Assembly: GCF_016863615.1 (NCBI RefSeq)
Contig: NZ_BOPF01000008.1
Span: 62,001 to 126,000, forward strand
Origin: Virgisporangium aliadipatigenens
Lineage (GTDB): Bacteria; Actinomycetota; Actinomycetes; Mycobacteriales; Micromonosporaceae
Direction of reading: 5' to 3'
DNA: 64,000 bases
A program made the translations under genes and the position numbers. Of the stretch, positions 48,120 to 57,456 are shown piece by piece; positions within the stretch are counted from its first letter, which is position 1; each line of letters starts with the position of its first letter. The notes beneath the pieces are model-generated. The model saw only the letters and a program-made list of their open reading frames with translations. It made no database searches and was not told the DNA's origin.

Positions 48120-49154
48120 CTAGCGGACGGCGTTCATGAGGAAAGCCGTGTGCTCGCCCAGACCGAGTGCGGCGGCCGCACCCAGATCGTCCGGGGTGTC
48201 GACGTCGCGGCGCAGCGACGGCCAGTCCCCGCCGAACGTGGCGGCCCCGCCGCGTGCGTGCGCCTCCGCGGATCCGGGTCCGAAGCGGGGGCGTAACGAC
48301 GTTCCGGGGACGGCGGTCAGGAGCACCGTGCCGGTGCCGTCCGCGTCGGCGACGTATCCGGGACGGCCTGCGGCGCGGGCGGTCCGCAGCGCGGCAGCGA
48401 GTTCGGCCGGGCGCAACGCGGGGAGGTCGGCCGGCATCGCCGCCACCCAACCGTCGCCGACCGCCGCGGCGCCGTGGGCCAGCGCCGCGTTCAGGCCGCC
48501 GGCGGTGCGCGCCGCATCCGGCGCGGCGGGCTCGGGAACCACGACCGCGCCCTGCGCGCCGACGGCGGCCGCGACGGCCGGCTCGCCGGTGACGACGGCG
48601 ACGGTCGCCACGTCCGGGCAGGCGAGCGCGGCGGCGACGGTGTCGCGCGCCATCGCCAGCACCAGGTCGGCGTGCAGGTCGGCGTCGACCGCGCCGCGCA
48701 GCCGGGTCTTCGCGTCGGCCAGCGGCTTGATCGGCACCAGCACCGTCCAGCCCGTCGCGCCCGCACCGGCACCGGCCCGCTCCCCGGCGCCGTCGGCGTC
48801 CCGGCCCGCCGTGGACCTGCCCGGCAGGGGTGGGGCCGGCAAGGGGGGCATGGGTGGCGCCGTCGAGCGCCCGGCCCGCTCGCCGGCGCCGTCGGCGTCC
48901 GGAGCCGCGCGGGATCCGGCTGCCGGCGGCAGGACCGGCAAGGTGGGCATGGGTGGTGCCGTCGAGCGCCCGGCCTGCTCCCGGCCCGCCGTGGACCCGC
49001 CCGGCAGGGGCAGGATCGGCAAGGTCGGCAAGGGCGCCGCCGCCGTGTCGGCGTCCCGGGCTGCCGTGGAGCGGACCGGCAGGGGCGGCGCCGGCAAGGA
49101 TCCGGCCGACTGGGGCACCGCCGGAAGAGACACAGCCGGGCCGGAAGGATTCAC
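48120..49154 (-). CDS. cofC: CofC/FbiD guanylyltransferase with repeat-rich N-terminus
   Basis: Nucleotidyltransferase activating 2-phospholactate or phosphoenolpyruvate with GTP for coenzyme F420 synthesis. The catalytic part (about 215 residues) starts at [17 protein letters not shown] and contains [48 protein letters not shown] and the C-terminal [11 protein letters not shown]. It is preceded by about 120 residues of Pro-rich repeats ([18 protein letters not shown], [10 protein letters not shown]). GTG 49154 was chosen as it leaves 88 bp to the divergent gene; ATG 49199 is the alternative, and a start inside the repeats cannot be excluded. Location near ppk and gpsA matches mycobacterial fbiD. 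Confidence 0.85.
   Translation of the reverse strand: MNPSGPAVSLPAVPQSAGSLPAPPLPVRSTAARDADTAAAPLPTLPILPLPGGSTAGREQAGRSTAPPMPTLPVLPPAAGSRAAPDADGAGERAGRSTAPPMPPLPAPPLPGRSTAGRDADGAGERAGAGAGATGWTVLVPIKPLADAKTRLRGAVDADLHADLVLAMARDTVAAALACPDVATVAVVTGEPAVAAAVGAQGAVVVPEPAAPDAARTAGGLNAALAHGAAAVGDGWVAAMPADLPALRPAELAAALRTARAAGRPGYVADADGTGTVLLTAVPGTSLRPRFGPGSAEAHARGGAATFGGDWPSLRRDVDTPDDLGAAAALGLGEHTAFLMNAVR
48781..49085 (-). repeat. Imperfect ~120-bp direct repeats in cofC 5' region
   Basis: The block GGCATGGGTGGxGCCGTCGA followed by GCGCCCGGCC occurs near 48,848 and 48,948, with degenerate flanking copies of the GCCGTGGA-CCxGCCCGGCAGGGG segment near 48,808, 48,990 and 49,065. All in frame with cofC. 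Confidence 0.7.
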
Positions 49155-49242
49155 CAACCGATAGTGCCTGACTGGCCGGGGGCAGTGTCGGGCAGGCATG
49201 ATGCGTCCGTCGGGCCACAGGGGCGCGGGTGGGGAGGCGGCA

Positions 49243-49968
49243 GTGGCCAGGGGCAGGATGGGGTTCTGGCAACGGTTCGCCGCGGTGATCGTCCGGCCGG
49301 TGATGATCATGTGGACCCGGCGCACCTGGCGGGGCGCGGAGCACATCCCGGCCACCGGCCCGGTGATCATCGTGGCCAACCACCTGTCGCACGCGGATCC
49401 GCTGGTGGCGTCGCACTTCATATACAGCGCGGCCGAGCGCTGGCCGCAGTTCCTGGCGAAGGCCAGCCTCTTCTCGGCGCCGGTGATCGGGCCGCTGCTC
49501 AAGCGGGTGCGCCAGATCCCGGTGTACCGCAACAGCACCGACGCGGCGAAGGCGCTCGAAGCGGCGGTCACGGCCGTGAAGTCCGGCGACCTCGTGATCA
49601 TCTACCCGGAGGGGACGACGACCCGCGAGCCGGACCTGTGGCCGATGCGCGGCCGCACCGGCGTCGCCCGGCTCGCCCTCGCGACCGGTGCGCCCGTCGT
49701 GCCGATGGTGATGTGGGGTCCGCAGCACATCTTCGATCCCCGAACCCACAAGTTCAGCGTGCGGCCGCGCCGGCCGGTTACGGTCGTGGCGGGACCGCCG
49801 ATGGACCTGTCGCGCTGGACCGGCGTGCCGCCGACCGCCGCGACGCTCAACGAGTTGACCGACGAGATCATGCTGCGCCTGCGCGACATGCTCGCGGAGA
49901 TCCGCGGGGAGGCCGCCCCGCCGCTGTGGTCGCCCACGCGGGCCGAGAGCAAGAAGGAGACGAGATGA
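49243..49968 (+). CDS. plsC: 1-Acyl-sn-glycerol-3-phosphate acyltransferase family protein
   Basis: Acylates lysophosphatidic acid in phospholipid synthesis. 241 residues from GTG 49243 (GGGGAGG six bases upstream). Motifs: [10 protein letters not shown] (HX4D), [30 protein letters not shown]. Coupled to gpsA, which supplies glycerol-3-phosphate, by a four-base ATGA overlap. Confidence 0.93.
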   Translation: MARGRMGFWQRFAAVIVRPVMIMWTRRTWRGAEHIPATGPVIIVANHLSHADPLVASHFIYSAAERWPQFLAKASLFSAPVIGPLLKRVRQIPVYRNSTDAAKALEAAVTAVKSGDLVIIYPEGTTTREPDLWPMRGRTGVARLALATGAPVVPMVMWGPQHIFDPRTHKFSVRPRRPVTVVAGPPMDLSRWTGVPPTAATLNELTDEIMLRLRDMLAEIRGEAAPPLWSPTRAESKKETR

Positions 49969-50963
49969 CCGAGCGCGCGGTCGTGCTGGGGGCGGGTTCG
50001 TGGGGCACGGCGTTCGCGAAGGTGCTCGGCGACGCCGGCAACCAGGTCACCATCTGGTCCCGCCGACCCGAGGTGGCGGACGCGATCAACGAGCGCCACG
50101 TCAACCCCGACTACCTGCCGCAGACCCGGCTGCCCGATCAGGTCGACGCAACTTCCGACGCGGCGTCCGCGATCCGCGGCGCCGATCTCGTCGTCCTGGC
50201 CGTCCCGTCACAGACTTTGCGGTCGAACCTGGCCGAGTGGCGCGACCTGATCGGTCCCGCGGCCACGCTGATCAGCCTCATGAAGGGGATCGAACTCGGC
50301 ACGACCCGGCGGATGAGTGAGGTCATCTGCGAGGTGGCCGGCGTCGAGCAGGACCGCGTCGTCGTGGTCAGCGGCCCCAACCTGGCGCCGGAGATCGCGC
50401 AGGAGCAGCCGGCGGCCACGGTCGTGGCGTGCTCGGACCCGGGCCGCGCGACGCTGGTGCAGAAGTCGATGACGACCCGCTACCTGCGGCCCTACACCAA
50501 CGACGACGTGATCGGCTGCGAACTCGGCGGCGCCGTCAAGAACGTCATCGCGCTCGCCTACGGGATGGCGGCGGCGCTCGGGTTCGGCGACAACACGCGC
50601 GCCACCCTGGTGACCCGCGGCCTCGCCGAGACGGCCCGGCTCGGGGTGGCCCTGGGCGCCGACCCGCTGACTTTCGCCGGGTTGGCGGGGCTCGGGGACC
50701 TCGTCGCCACCTGCGCCTCGCCGCTGTCGCGCAACCGCTCGTTCGGCGAACGGCTCGGCCGCGGCGAAACCCTCGAACAGGCGCAGGCGGCCACCCGCCA
50801 GACCGCCGAAGGCGTCAAGAGCTGCCTGTCGATCCGGGACCTGGCCCGCAAGCACGAGGTCGAGATGCCCATCACCGAACAGGTGGAGCGGGTCTGCCAC
50901 GAGGGTGTGGATCCGCAGGCGGCGCTGGTGGCGCTGATGAGCCGCGAGACGAAGCCCGAGTAA
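49965..50963 (+). CDS. gpsA: Glycerol-3-phosphate dehydrogenase [NAD(P)+]
   Basis: Makes sn-glycerol 3-phosphate from dihydroxyacetone phosphate. 332 residues; AGGAG upstream of ATG 49965. Motifs: [39 protein letters not shown], catalytic lysine in [27 protein letters not shown]. The 3' end overlaps the convergent TPR gene by 92 bp. Confidence 0.97.
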   Translation: MTERAVVLGAGSWGTAFAKVLGDAGNQVTIWSRRPEVADAINERHVNPDYLPQTRLPDQVDATSDAASAIRGADLVVLAVPSQTLRSNLAEWRDLIGPAATLISLMKGIELGTTRRMSEVICEVAGVEQDRVVVVSGPNLAPEIAQEQPAATVVACSDPGRATLVQKSMTTRYLRPYTNDDVIGCELGGAVKNVIALAYGMAAALGFGDNTRATLVTRGLAETARLGVALGADPLTFAGLAGLGDLVATCASPLSRNRSFGERLGRGETLEQAQAATRQTAEGVKSCLSIRDLARKHEVEMPITEQVERVCHEGVDPQAALVALMSRETKPE

Positions 50964-52029
50964 GGTCCCGCCGGAACGCCCGGCGCAGCGCGGCGTCGCG
51001 CACCAGCAGCGCCACCTGGATGCCGGCGAAGCCGACCGGCAGCACGAGCGCCACGGCGCCGAACACCAGCGCCACGATCAACACCATGACGTGCAGGCGC
51101 ACCGGGGTCGCCCCGAACACGACGGCGACCCCGAGCAGGGTCACCAGGGAGAGCACGGTCGCGCGGGGTTCCCGCCGCTCGGTCTCGGAACTGCGGATGT
51201 GCCGCCACCACACGGCGCCCAGGCCGCGGTGCGCGTACGCGTAGCCGGCCAGCCAGGCGACGAGCATCACGCCCACGGCGGTGAGCCGTGTGCTGTGGCG
51301 GGCGCCGGAGAAGTACAGCGCCACGGCGGAGAGCGCCGGGACGGCCGCCAGCCCGCACCAGGCCGCCTGCAGCCAGTCCAGCGTCAGCGCGAACGCCTCC
51401 GGCAGTTCACGGCTCGTCGGATGGGTCCGCAGCAGCGCGTGGTACGCCCGCGCCGCGGCCGGCAGCCGCCACCGGTGCAGATCCGACTGGGCCAGTGAAC
51501 GCAGCGGCCACTCGGCGTCCGGTGCCAGGCGCAGCGCGGCCGTGTCGGCGGCGCGGCCGAGCGCCCGTTCGCCGCTGGCGTGGTAGACGGTGGCGAGTAC
51601 GGCGTGCGACTCGGGGCTGTGCGGCTCCAGTTCGACCGCGGTGCGGGCGGCCTGGTACGCGGCCACCCGGTCACCGGCGCGCAACCGCGTCTGCGCCAGC
51701 AGACGATGCACCTGAGCGGCCTGCGGTGCCAGTTCGACCGAGGCTTGAACGGCGGAGACGGCCTCGCCGGCGCGACCGAGATTGAGCAGGGCGGCGCCGC
51801 GCAGTTGGTGTGCCCACGGCAGCCGCGGGTTGGCGGCCACGGCGGCCTCGGCGGCGGCCAGCATCCGGTCGAACTCCCCGCGCGCCAGATGCTCGTACGC
51901 CAGCGTGCACAGGGCGTCGGCGGAACCGGGTGCCTCGGCGAGTTCGCGCGCGACGACGGCGTGTGCCCGGTCCAGCTGCCCGACGTCGATCAGGTCCCGC
52001 GCCAGGCGCAGCCGCTGTGCGCTGCTCAA
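50872..52029 (-). CDS. TPR membrane protein (paralog B)
   Basis: 385 residues from a TTG start at 52029 whose last bases form the TTGA overlap with the stop of paralog A; no ATG or GTG fits as well. N-terminal TPR array ([45 protein letters not shown]-type helices) to about residue 215, then four or five hydrophobic segments ([71 protein letters not shown]). The N-termini of A and B align (DRLIDIG/DLIDVG), indicating tandem duplication. Its last 92 bases overlap gpsA. Confidence 0.8.
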   Translation of the reverse strand: MSSAQRLRLARDLIDVGQLDRAHAVVARELAEAPGSADALCTLAYEHLARGEFDRMLAAAEAAVAANPRLPWAHQLRGAALLNLGRAGEAVSAVQASVELAPQAAQVHRLLAQTRLRAGDRVAAYQAARTAVELEPHSPESHAVLATVYHASGERALGRAADTAALRLAPDAEWPLRSLAQSDLHRWRLPAAARAYHALLRTHPTSRELPEAFALTLDWLQAAWCGLAAVPALSAVALYFSGARHSTRLTAVGVMLVAWLAGYAYAHRGLGAVWWRHIRSSETERREPRATVLSLVTLLGVAVVFGATPVRLHVMVLIVALVFGAVALVLPVGFAGIQVALLVRDAALRRAFRRDLTRASSRGSSAPPAPPADPHPRGRPAPPVR

Positions 52030-53093
52030 CGCGGCTCCGGCGGAGGGCCACCGATGGCGGTGCGGAACGCGGCCCGGCGCCTGCTGCGGAACGCCAGTTC
52101 GCGCAGGTCGTGGCCGACCAGAACGGCGGCCGGCGCATACGCGGGCAGGGCCAGCAGGCACAGCGCGACCAGCACCCCGAAGCCCACGAACGCCGCGAAC
52201 GGCCCGGCCGCCGCGAGCATCAGCACCGGCAGCACCAGCCCGAACGCCGGCCCGGCCCGCCGCGCCTCGGCCCGCCACACCCGGCCCAGCCCCCGATGCG
52301 CGCGCAGCACCAGCGCCACCCAGCCGGTCACCACCGCGAGCGCGAGGAACGCCCGCGCCACCGAGCCCGGCCCCGGCTGCCACGACAGCACGAACGGCAG
52401 CGCGACCAGCAGCCCGACCAGTCCCCACCGGCGCTGCGCCGCGACGATCGCCTGCCGGCAGCGCAGCCGGTACCAGTCGACGGCCGGGCGGGCCGACAGC
52501 AGCGCGGCGTAGCGGCGGGCGGCCGTGCCGTCGCGGCGCGCCAACCGGTCCAGGTAGGCCAGCCCGCCGAGCAGCCACGGCTCCGTCGGCGCCACGGCCA
52601 GCCCGGCCAGGTACTCCCGGCGCGCCGCGCTCAACTCGCCGGCCGCCTCGTACACGTCGGTGAACAGGTAGAACGTGTCCGCCCGCTGCGGCGCGATCGC
52701 GCGCACCCGCTGCGCCACCCGGTACGCCTCCGGGACCCGGCCGGCGGCGACCAGCGCCAGGGCCAGCGCGCGGTGGCCGCCCCACCACTGCGGATCGAGT
52801 TCGACGGCGCGTTCGGCCGCGGGCACCGACTCGACCGGCCGGCCCAGCTTGCGCAGCGCCATCGACCGCAGCCGGAACGCCCATTCGCTGCGCGGGTCGG
52901 CCGCGATCGCGGCGTCGGCGGCGGCGAGCGTGCGCCGGTGGTTGCCGGCGAGATCGTGGCAGCGGGCCAGGGTGCACAGGGCGCGCACGTCGCGCGGGGT
53001 CTCGACTAGCACGTCGCGCACCATCGCGGTCGCGTCGTCGACCCGCCCGATGTCGATCAGCCGGTCGGCGGTGGCGAGCCGTCCCGTAGTCAT
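52026..53093 (-). CDS. TPR membrane protein (paralog A)
   Basis: 355 residues: TPR region about 1-215 (TGRLATADRLIDIGRVDDA, RALCTLARCHDLAGNHRRTL, WGGHRALALALVAAGRVPEA) followed by four hydrophobic segments. Function unknown; with paralog B and the upstream TPR-AAA ATPase it forms a three-gene TPR cluster on one strand. Its ATG overlaps the stop of a 34-codon ORF. Confidence 0.82.
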   Translation of the reverse strand: MTTGRLATADRLIDIGRVDDATAMVRDVLVETPRDVRALCTLARCHDLAGNHRRTLAAADAAIAADPRSEWAFRLRSMALRKLGRPVESVPAAERAVELDPQWWGGHRALALALVAAGRVPEAYRVAQRVRAIAPQRADTFYLFTDVYEAAGELSAARREYLAGLAVAPTEPWLLGGLAYLDRLARRDGTAARRYAALLSARPAVDWYRLRCRQAIVAAQRRWGLVGLLVALPFVLSWQPGPGSVARAFLALAVVTGWVALVLRAHRGLGRVWRAEARRAGPAFGLVLPVLMLAAAGPFAAFVGFGVLVALCLLALPAYAPAAVLVGHDLRELAFRSRRRAAFRTAIGGPPPEPR

Positions 53094-53194
53094 GCTGCCC
53101 GCGCAAGCGTCGGTGCGGCGCTGGTGGCGTCGTCTTCCCTCGTCGCTGCGCTCCTCGGTCCAGACGGCGCCGCGCCGCCCCGCCGCGCGCTCAT
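53090..53194 (-). CDS. Possible 34-residue ORF between AAA ATPase and TPR gene
   Basis: ATG 53194 opens a short frame (MSARRGGAAPSGPRSAATRE...) whose TGA overlaps the next ATG (ATGA). The sequence before both ATGs is a near-repeat (GCGCGGG[A/C]AGCAT), so it may be a coupling ORF or simply a duplicated initiation region. No ribosome binding site of the usual kind. Confidence 0.3.
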   Translation of the reverse strand: MSARRGGAAPSGPRSAATREDDATSAAPTLARAA

Positions 53195-53213
53195 GATGCT
53201 TCCCGCGCAGGCG

Positions 53214-54563
53214 TCATAGCAGCTTGCGTTTCTTCAGGTAGCCGGCGAGCTCGTCGTAGGCGCCGCCCTCGTTGGCGTACAGGGCGACGTTGCGGGCCGT
53301 GCCGAGCCAGCCGGCGATCGACGGCTTGATCTCGCGCAGCGCCGCCTCGAAGTCCCGCTGCTCGATCATCCGCACCTCGCCCCTGCTCATCGAGTCGGCC
53401 AGGGCGTACTCCGCCGCGCTGTCGCACAGGTGCGCCAGGTCCGCGCCGGAGAAATCCGCGGTCGAACGGACGAGCGGCTCCAACCGGATCGACGCGATCG
53501 GCCGGTCCCGCAGGTGATATTCCAGGATCGCGGCCCGCGCCTCGGCATCCGGCGGCGCCACGAAGACCGTCCGGTCCAGCCGCCCGGGCCGGCGCAGCGC
53601 GGGGTCCACGTCCCAGGGGGCGTTCGTGGCGGCGAGGACGAACACGCCGTCGTTGTCGCCGTCCATCCCGTCCAGCTCGGCCAGCAGCTGGTTGCCCAGG
53701 GTGCGCATCACGCTCGACTGCATCGAACTGCGCTTGTGGCCCAGCGCGTCGATCTCGTCGAGGAACAGCACACAGGGCGCGTTGCGCCGGGCGGACTCGA
53801 AGAGCTGGTGCAGGTTGCGTTCGGAGTTGCCGATCCACATCTCCAGTACGTCCACGATCGCCAGCGAGACGAACGCGGCGCCCATCTCCCCGGCGACGGC
53901 CCGTGCCAGGAACGTCTTGCCGCACCCGGGCGGCCCGTACAGGAGAAGCCCGCCGCGCAGGCTCTTGTTGTACAGCTTGCGCAGCTGGGGATTGCGCAGC
54001 GGCCCCAGGAACGCCATCTCCAGCCGCCGCTTCACGTCGGTCATGCCGCCGACGTCGGCGAGCCGGACGGCCGTGCGTTCGACGTCGAAGATCCGGTCCG
54101 CGTCGCCGACGACGGGGTCCGCCTCCTGGTCGGCCCGCGCGAACCGCGGCGGGACCACGTCGGCGAACTCCCGCTCGTAGGCGCTGAGATCGTCGGCGGG
54201 GTTGCCGGGCGGCCCGTCGAGACCCGGCTCTCCGCGGCCCGGCCCGTCGACGCCCCGCTCGCGGTGGTCCGTCTCGTCGCCGCGCCGTGCGGCGTGCGGC
54301 GGCCCGGCGGGGGATGCGCCGGTCTCCGGCGGGGCCGGGTGCGCAGCGGCCTGCGCCGTGGGGGCGCCCAGCGCCCGCCGCATCGCCTCCTGCGCGTCCG
54401 CGCTGCCGGGCTCGCGTTGTAGCGCCTGCGCGACATGTCCGACCGCCTCGGCCTGCCGCCCCGCCTCGAGCAGCAGCCCGGCGAGGTGCAGCCGCAGCGG
54501 AACGTCGTCCGGGCGGGCCTCGACGGCGGCGGACAGGCTGGCGATCAACTGATCAGGGAGCAC
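53214..54563 (-). CDS. AAA ATPase with N-terminal TPR-like region
   Basis: 449 residues from GTG 54563. Residues 1-65 are TPR-like (VPLRLHLAGLLLEAGRQAEA), a Pro/Gly-rich linker follows, then one AAA module (about 165-449): LADVGGMTDVKRRLE, Walker A GPPGCGKTFLARA, Walker B CVLFLDEID, sensor AATNAPWDVDPALRRPGRLD. Related to Cdc48/spastin-type remodelling ATPases; target unknown, possibly the adjacent TPR membrane proteins. Confidence 0.9.
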   Translation of the reverse strand: MLPDQLIASLSAAVEARPDDVPLRLHLAGLLLEAGRQAEAVGHVAQALQREPGSADAQEAMRRALGAPTAQAAAHPAPPETGASPAGPPHAARRGDETDHRERGVDGPGRGEPGLDGPPGNPADDLSAYEREFADVVPPRFARADQEADPVVGDADRIFDVERTAVRLADVGGMTDVKRRLEMAFLGPLRNPQLRKLYNKSLRGGLLLYGPPGCGKTFLARAVAGEMGAAFVSLAIVDVLEMWIGNSERNLHQLFESARRNAPCVLFLDEIDALGHKRSSMQSSVMRTLGNQLLAELDGMDGDNDGVFVLAATNAPWDVDPALRRPGRLDRTVFVAPPDAEARAAILEYHLRDRPIASIRLEPLVRSTADFSGADLAHLCDSAAEYALADSMSRGEVRMIEQRDFEAALREIKPSIAGWLGTARNVALYANEGGAYDELAGYLKKRKLL

Positions 54564-54642
54564 TGCGCGATTATGCGTGCGAAAGCCACGTTCCGGGGAG
54601 CGGCCATCCGGTCGTGATCCTCGATGCGGCACGATCGACACC

Positions 54643-55740
54643 ATGGACTACCAGGACGGAACCCGCTGTGTGCACGCCGGACTACCCGAACCGGTACCGG
54701 GTGAACCGTTCCTGCCCGGGCCGGTGCTGGCGGCGCCGTACCACCTCGATCCGATCGAGGGACCCCGACCGGGTGTGCCCGGCTACGGCCGTCCGGACAA
54801 CCGGACGTGGCAGCGCCTGGAGGCCGCTATCGGGGAACTGGAGGGCGGCGACTGCCTCGTCTTCGCCAGCGGCATGGCGGCGATCACCGCCGTGCTGCAC
54901 CTGTTCGTCCGGCGCGGCCCGCGGCTCGTGATGCCCTCGGACGGCTACTTCTCGGCCCGGCCGCTCGCCGCCCTGCTCACCGACGACGTGGTCTACGTCC
55001 CGACGGCCGGACCGGCGCCGGACTACGCCGGTGCGGCCGGTGTGCTCCTGGAGACCCCGGCGAACCCGGGCCTCGACGTGTGCGACATCGCGGTGCTCTC
55101 GGCCCGTGCGCGCGCCGCCGGGGCGCTGAGCGCCGTCGACAACACCACGCCGACGCCGCTCGGCCAGCGCCCGCTGGAACTGGGGGCCGACATCTCGGTG
55201 GCCTCCGGCACGAAGGCGCTCACCGGCCACTCGGATCTGCTGCTCGGCTACGTCTGCACCAGGGACCCCGACCTGCACGCCGAACTGCGCAACTGGCGCA
55301 ACCTGACCGGTGGGGTGCCGGGGCCGTTCGAGGCGTGGCTGGCGCACCGCTCGATGGGCACGCTGGACCTGCGGCTGTCCCGCCAGACCCACAACGCCGC
55401 CGCCGTCGCCGAACTGCTCGCGCACCATCCGGCCGTGCGCTCCGTGCGCTGGCCCGGCCGTCCCGTGGACCCCTCCTACGAGTTGGCGACCCGGCAGATG
55501 CGGCGGATTCCGGGGGTGGTGACGTTCACGCTGGAGGACAAGGCCGCTGTGGACCGCTTCTTCACCGCGAGCGCGCTGGTGCGGGCGGCGACCTCGTTCG
55601 GCGGGCTGCACACGACGGCGGACCGGCGGGCGCAGTGGGGCGACGACACGCCGGAGGGGCTGGTCCGCTTCTCGTGCGGGGTGGAGTCGCCGGACGACCT
55701 GCTCACCGATCTGGCACAGGCGCTTGACGCGGCCCGCTGA
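54643..55740 (+). CDS. Cys/Met-metabolism PLP enzyme (cystathionine gamma-lyase type)
   Basis: Trans-sulfuration family; likely cystathionine gamma-lyase or gamma-synthase. 365 residues from ATG 54643. Visible: CVHAGLPEPVPGEPFLPGP, ASGMAAITAVLHLF, VDNTTPTPLGQRPLELGAD, PLP lysine in SGTKALTGHSDLLLG, and the C-terminal FSCGVESPDDLLTDL. The family's usual Y-x-R ring-stacking segment is GYGRPDNRT. Divergent from the AAA gene across 79 bp. Confidence 0.9.
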   Translation: MDYQDGTRCVHAGLPEPVPGEPFLPGPVLAAPYHLDPIEGPRPGVPGYGRPDNRTWQRLEAAIGELEGGDCLVFASGMAAITAVLHLFVRRGPRLVMPSDGYFSARPLAALLTDDVVYVPTAGPAPDYAGAAGVLLETPANPGLDVCDIAVLSARARAAGALSAVDNTTPTPLGQRPLELGADISVASGTKALTGHSDLLLGYVCTRDPDLHAELRNWRNLTGGVPGPFEAWLAHRSMGTLDLRLSRQTHNAAAVAELLAHHPAVRSVRWPGRPVDPSYELATRQMRRIPGVVTFTLEDKAAVDRFFTASALVRAATSFGGLHTTADRRAQWGDDTPEGLVRFSCGVESPDDLLTDLAQALDAAR

Positions 55741-57061
55741 GCAGTAACCACACGCCCTGCGCCGCCGCCCAGAACGACAGCCCGAACAGGACCCCGCACA
55801 TGGAGAACACGATCACCAGGTCCCGCCAGACGCCGCCGGCGTCCGTGTAGGTCAGCAGCAGGCCGGTGATCAGGACGATCATCGACGCGCCCGCACTGGC
55901 GCCGGCGCCCGCCAGGACGAACGGCCGCGTGGCCCGGGCCATCGCCGTCACGCACGTGTACACCAGCCACATCCCCGGCCCGGCGAACGCCACCAGCCCC
56001 ACCGCCGGCCCGATGTCCCGCAGCGGCTCGACGTACTGGGTGCCCCACGAGACAAGAGCGCCGATCAGCGGCCCGAACCCGCAGAACGCCACGATCGCGA
56101 TCGCCGCCCGACGTGCACGGCCTCCGGTGCGCAGCGCCTGCGCGTGATGCCGCACGACGCTCGGCACCAGCAGGAACGGCGTCATCACCAGCGCCGTCCC
56201 GGAGACGCCCTCACCGGCGAGCGCCGGCAGGACCAGCACGGACGCCGGCAGCAGCACGGCCAGCACCATCAGGCAGGCCGCCTCGAACGCGGCACCGACC
56301 TCCGGCGCGTGCAGCACGATCGGGCCGCGCAGCAGCGGCGCCTTGAGCAGCGCGTCGAGCGTGAACCACCACCGCCGCCGGCCGTGCGTCTGCAACAGGT
56401 CGGCGAGGGTCTCCTCCCGCCACCGCTCCCGCCGCTCGGCCGGCACGAGCCAGCCGCCGCCGTACACCACGTCATTCAGGAGGTCGTCGCCGGTGAGGCC
56501 GGACACCTGCTGGAACAGGTGGCCGATCGTGGTCCTGGCGGGGCGCTTGCCGCGCACGGCTCCCCACGTCGCCGGCGCGCTCAACGGGTCGTCGCGCTCA
56601 TCCGGCGGCGGCCCGGAGACGGGGTCGTCCCCCTCACGAACGGGCGCCAGGTCGCTGGTCACGAACGCCCGCTCGGCCGAGGACACCTCTCCCGCCGGGT
56701 CGGGCGGCTCGCTGACGGCCGCGCCCGCCGAAGGCCCGCTCGCGGCGGCGTCGAAAGGCGGTCCGCTCGCGGGGGCGTCCGGAGGCGGTCCGCTTATGGT
56801 GGCGCCCGAAGAGGGTCCGCTGGGGGCGGCGTCGGAAGGCGGTCCGCTCGCGGCGGCGCCCGCCGGTGTTCCGTCCGTCGCGGCGGCCGGCGGCGGTCCA
56901 CAATCGGCGACCGGCGACGCGTTGCCGGGCGGCAGGCTTGCGACGGTGCCTGCGGCGTCCGTCACGGTTGCCCCCGGCGGCGCGACACCACCGGGCCCGC
57001 TCGGGGATTCGCCGTCCGGCTGCCCGCCGACGGGACTCACAGGGCTCGGTGCGCCGCTCAC
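55703..57061 (-). CDS. PadR-associated multi-pass membrane protein with decapeptide repeats
   Basis: 452 residues. N-terminal ~135 residues are a disordered Pro/Ser/Ala/Gly region with five or so SGPPxDAxA-type ten-residue repeats; a cytoplasmic part (HLFQQVSGLTGDDLLNDVVY, ERRERWREETLADLLQTHGR) follows, then about seven hydrophobic segments. ATG 57061 overlaps the padR stop (ATGA), so padR and this gene are coupled, as in many PadR/membrane-protein pairs. Its 3' end overlaps the PLP-enzyme gene by 38 bp. Confidence 0.82.
   Translation of the reverse strand: MSGAPSPVSPVGGQPDGESPSGPGGVAPPGATVTDAAGTVASLPPGNASPVADCGPPPAAATDGTPAGAAASGPPSDAAPSGPSSGATISGPPPDAPASGPPFDAAASGPSAGAAVSEPPDPAGEVSSAERAFVTSDLAPVREGDDPVSGPPPDERDDPLSAPATWGAVRGKRPARTTIGHLFQQVSGLTGDDLLNDVVYGGGWLVPAERRERWREETLADLLQTHGRRRWWFTLDALLKAPLLRGPIVLHAPEVGAAFEAACLMVLAVLLPASVLVLPALAGEGVSGTALVMTPFLLVPSVVRHHAQALRTGGRARRAAIAIVAFCGFGPLIGALVSWGTQYVEPLRDIGPAVGLVAFAGPGMWLVYTCVTAMARATRPFVLAGAGASAGASMIVLITGLLLTYTDAGGVWRDLVIVFSMCGVLFGLSFWAAAQGVWLLLSGPRQAPVPDR
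56733..56865 (-). repeat. 30-bp imperfect tandem repeat, in frame
   Basis: GGCGGTCCGCTCGCGGxGGCG units recur about every 30 bases (five degenerate copies), encoding the SGPPxDAxA decapeptides. Confidence 0.8.
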
Positions 57062-57402
57062 AAGGCCTCCTTGGGGACGATCGCGGCGCGCCCACCGCGA
57101 CGTCGACGCTGATCCGCCTCAGCGAGGGCCAGCCGCGCCTGGGCCGCCCCGTCGATCTGCCCGCTGCTGAGCCGGTAGTAGCGCCGGCGTGGACGGCCGG
57201 CCGCGTGCTGGTCGATCTCCTCCCAGCGGCTCACCACCCAGCCGGCCGACTCCAGCCGCGCCATGATCGGGTAGATGGTGCCGGGCGGCAGGCCCGTGGC
57301 GTCGACGATCTCCAGCCCGTAGATCTCCCGTGCCGGGTCGGCGAGCAGGGCACCGAGGACGAGCCGCGTCTGCAGCGTCATCCGAAGCCCGGGGCCACCC
57401 AT
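57058..57402 (-). CDS. PadR-family transcriptional regulator
   Basis: 114 residues. Winged HTH typical of PadR-s1: LQTRLVLGALLADPAREIYG, IVDATGLPPGTIYPIMARLE, SAGWVVSRWEE, AGRPRRRYYRLS. Likely represses its own operon, through the A+T-rich palindrome at the promoter. First of two coupled genes. Confidence 0.92.
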   Translation of the reverse strand: MGGPGLRMTLQTRLVLGALLADPAREIYGLEIVDATGLPPGTIYPIMARLESAGWVVSRWEEIDQHAAGRPRRRYYRLSSGQIDGAAQARLALAEADQRRRRGGRAAIVPKEAL

Positions 57403-57410
57403 TGCCGTAC

Positions 57411-57419
57411 TCTATATAG
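57411..57419 (-). promoter_or_regulatory. padR promoter -10 within a palindrome
   Basis: TATAGA on the minus strand (57416-57411) eight bases from the ATG, inside the perfect palindrome CTATATAG (57412-57419). The mRNA is probably leaderless or nearly so, and PadR binding here would block transcription. Confidence 0.5.
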
Positions 57420-57456
57420 GGTCCGGCCGTCGATGCAATGCCCGCCGGGGCATCGC

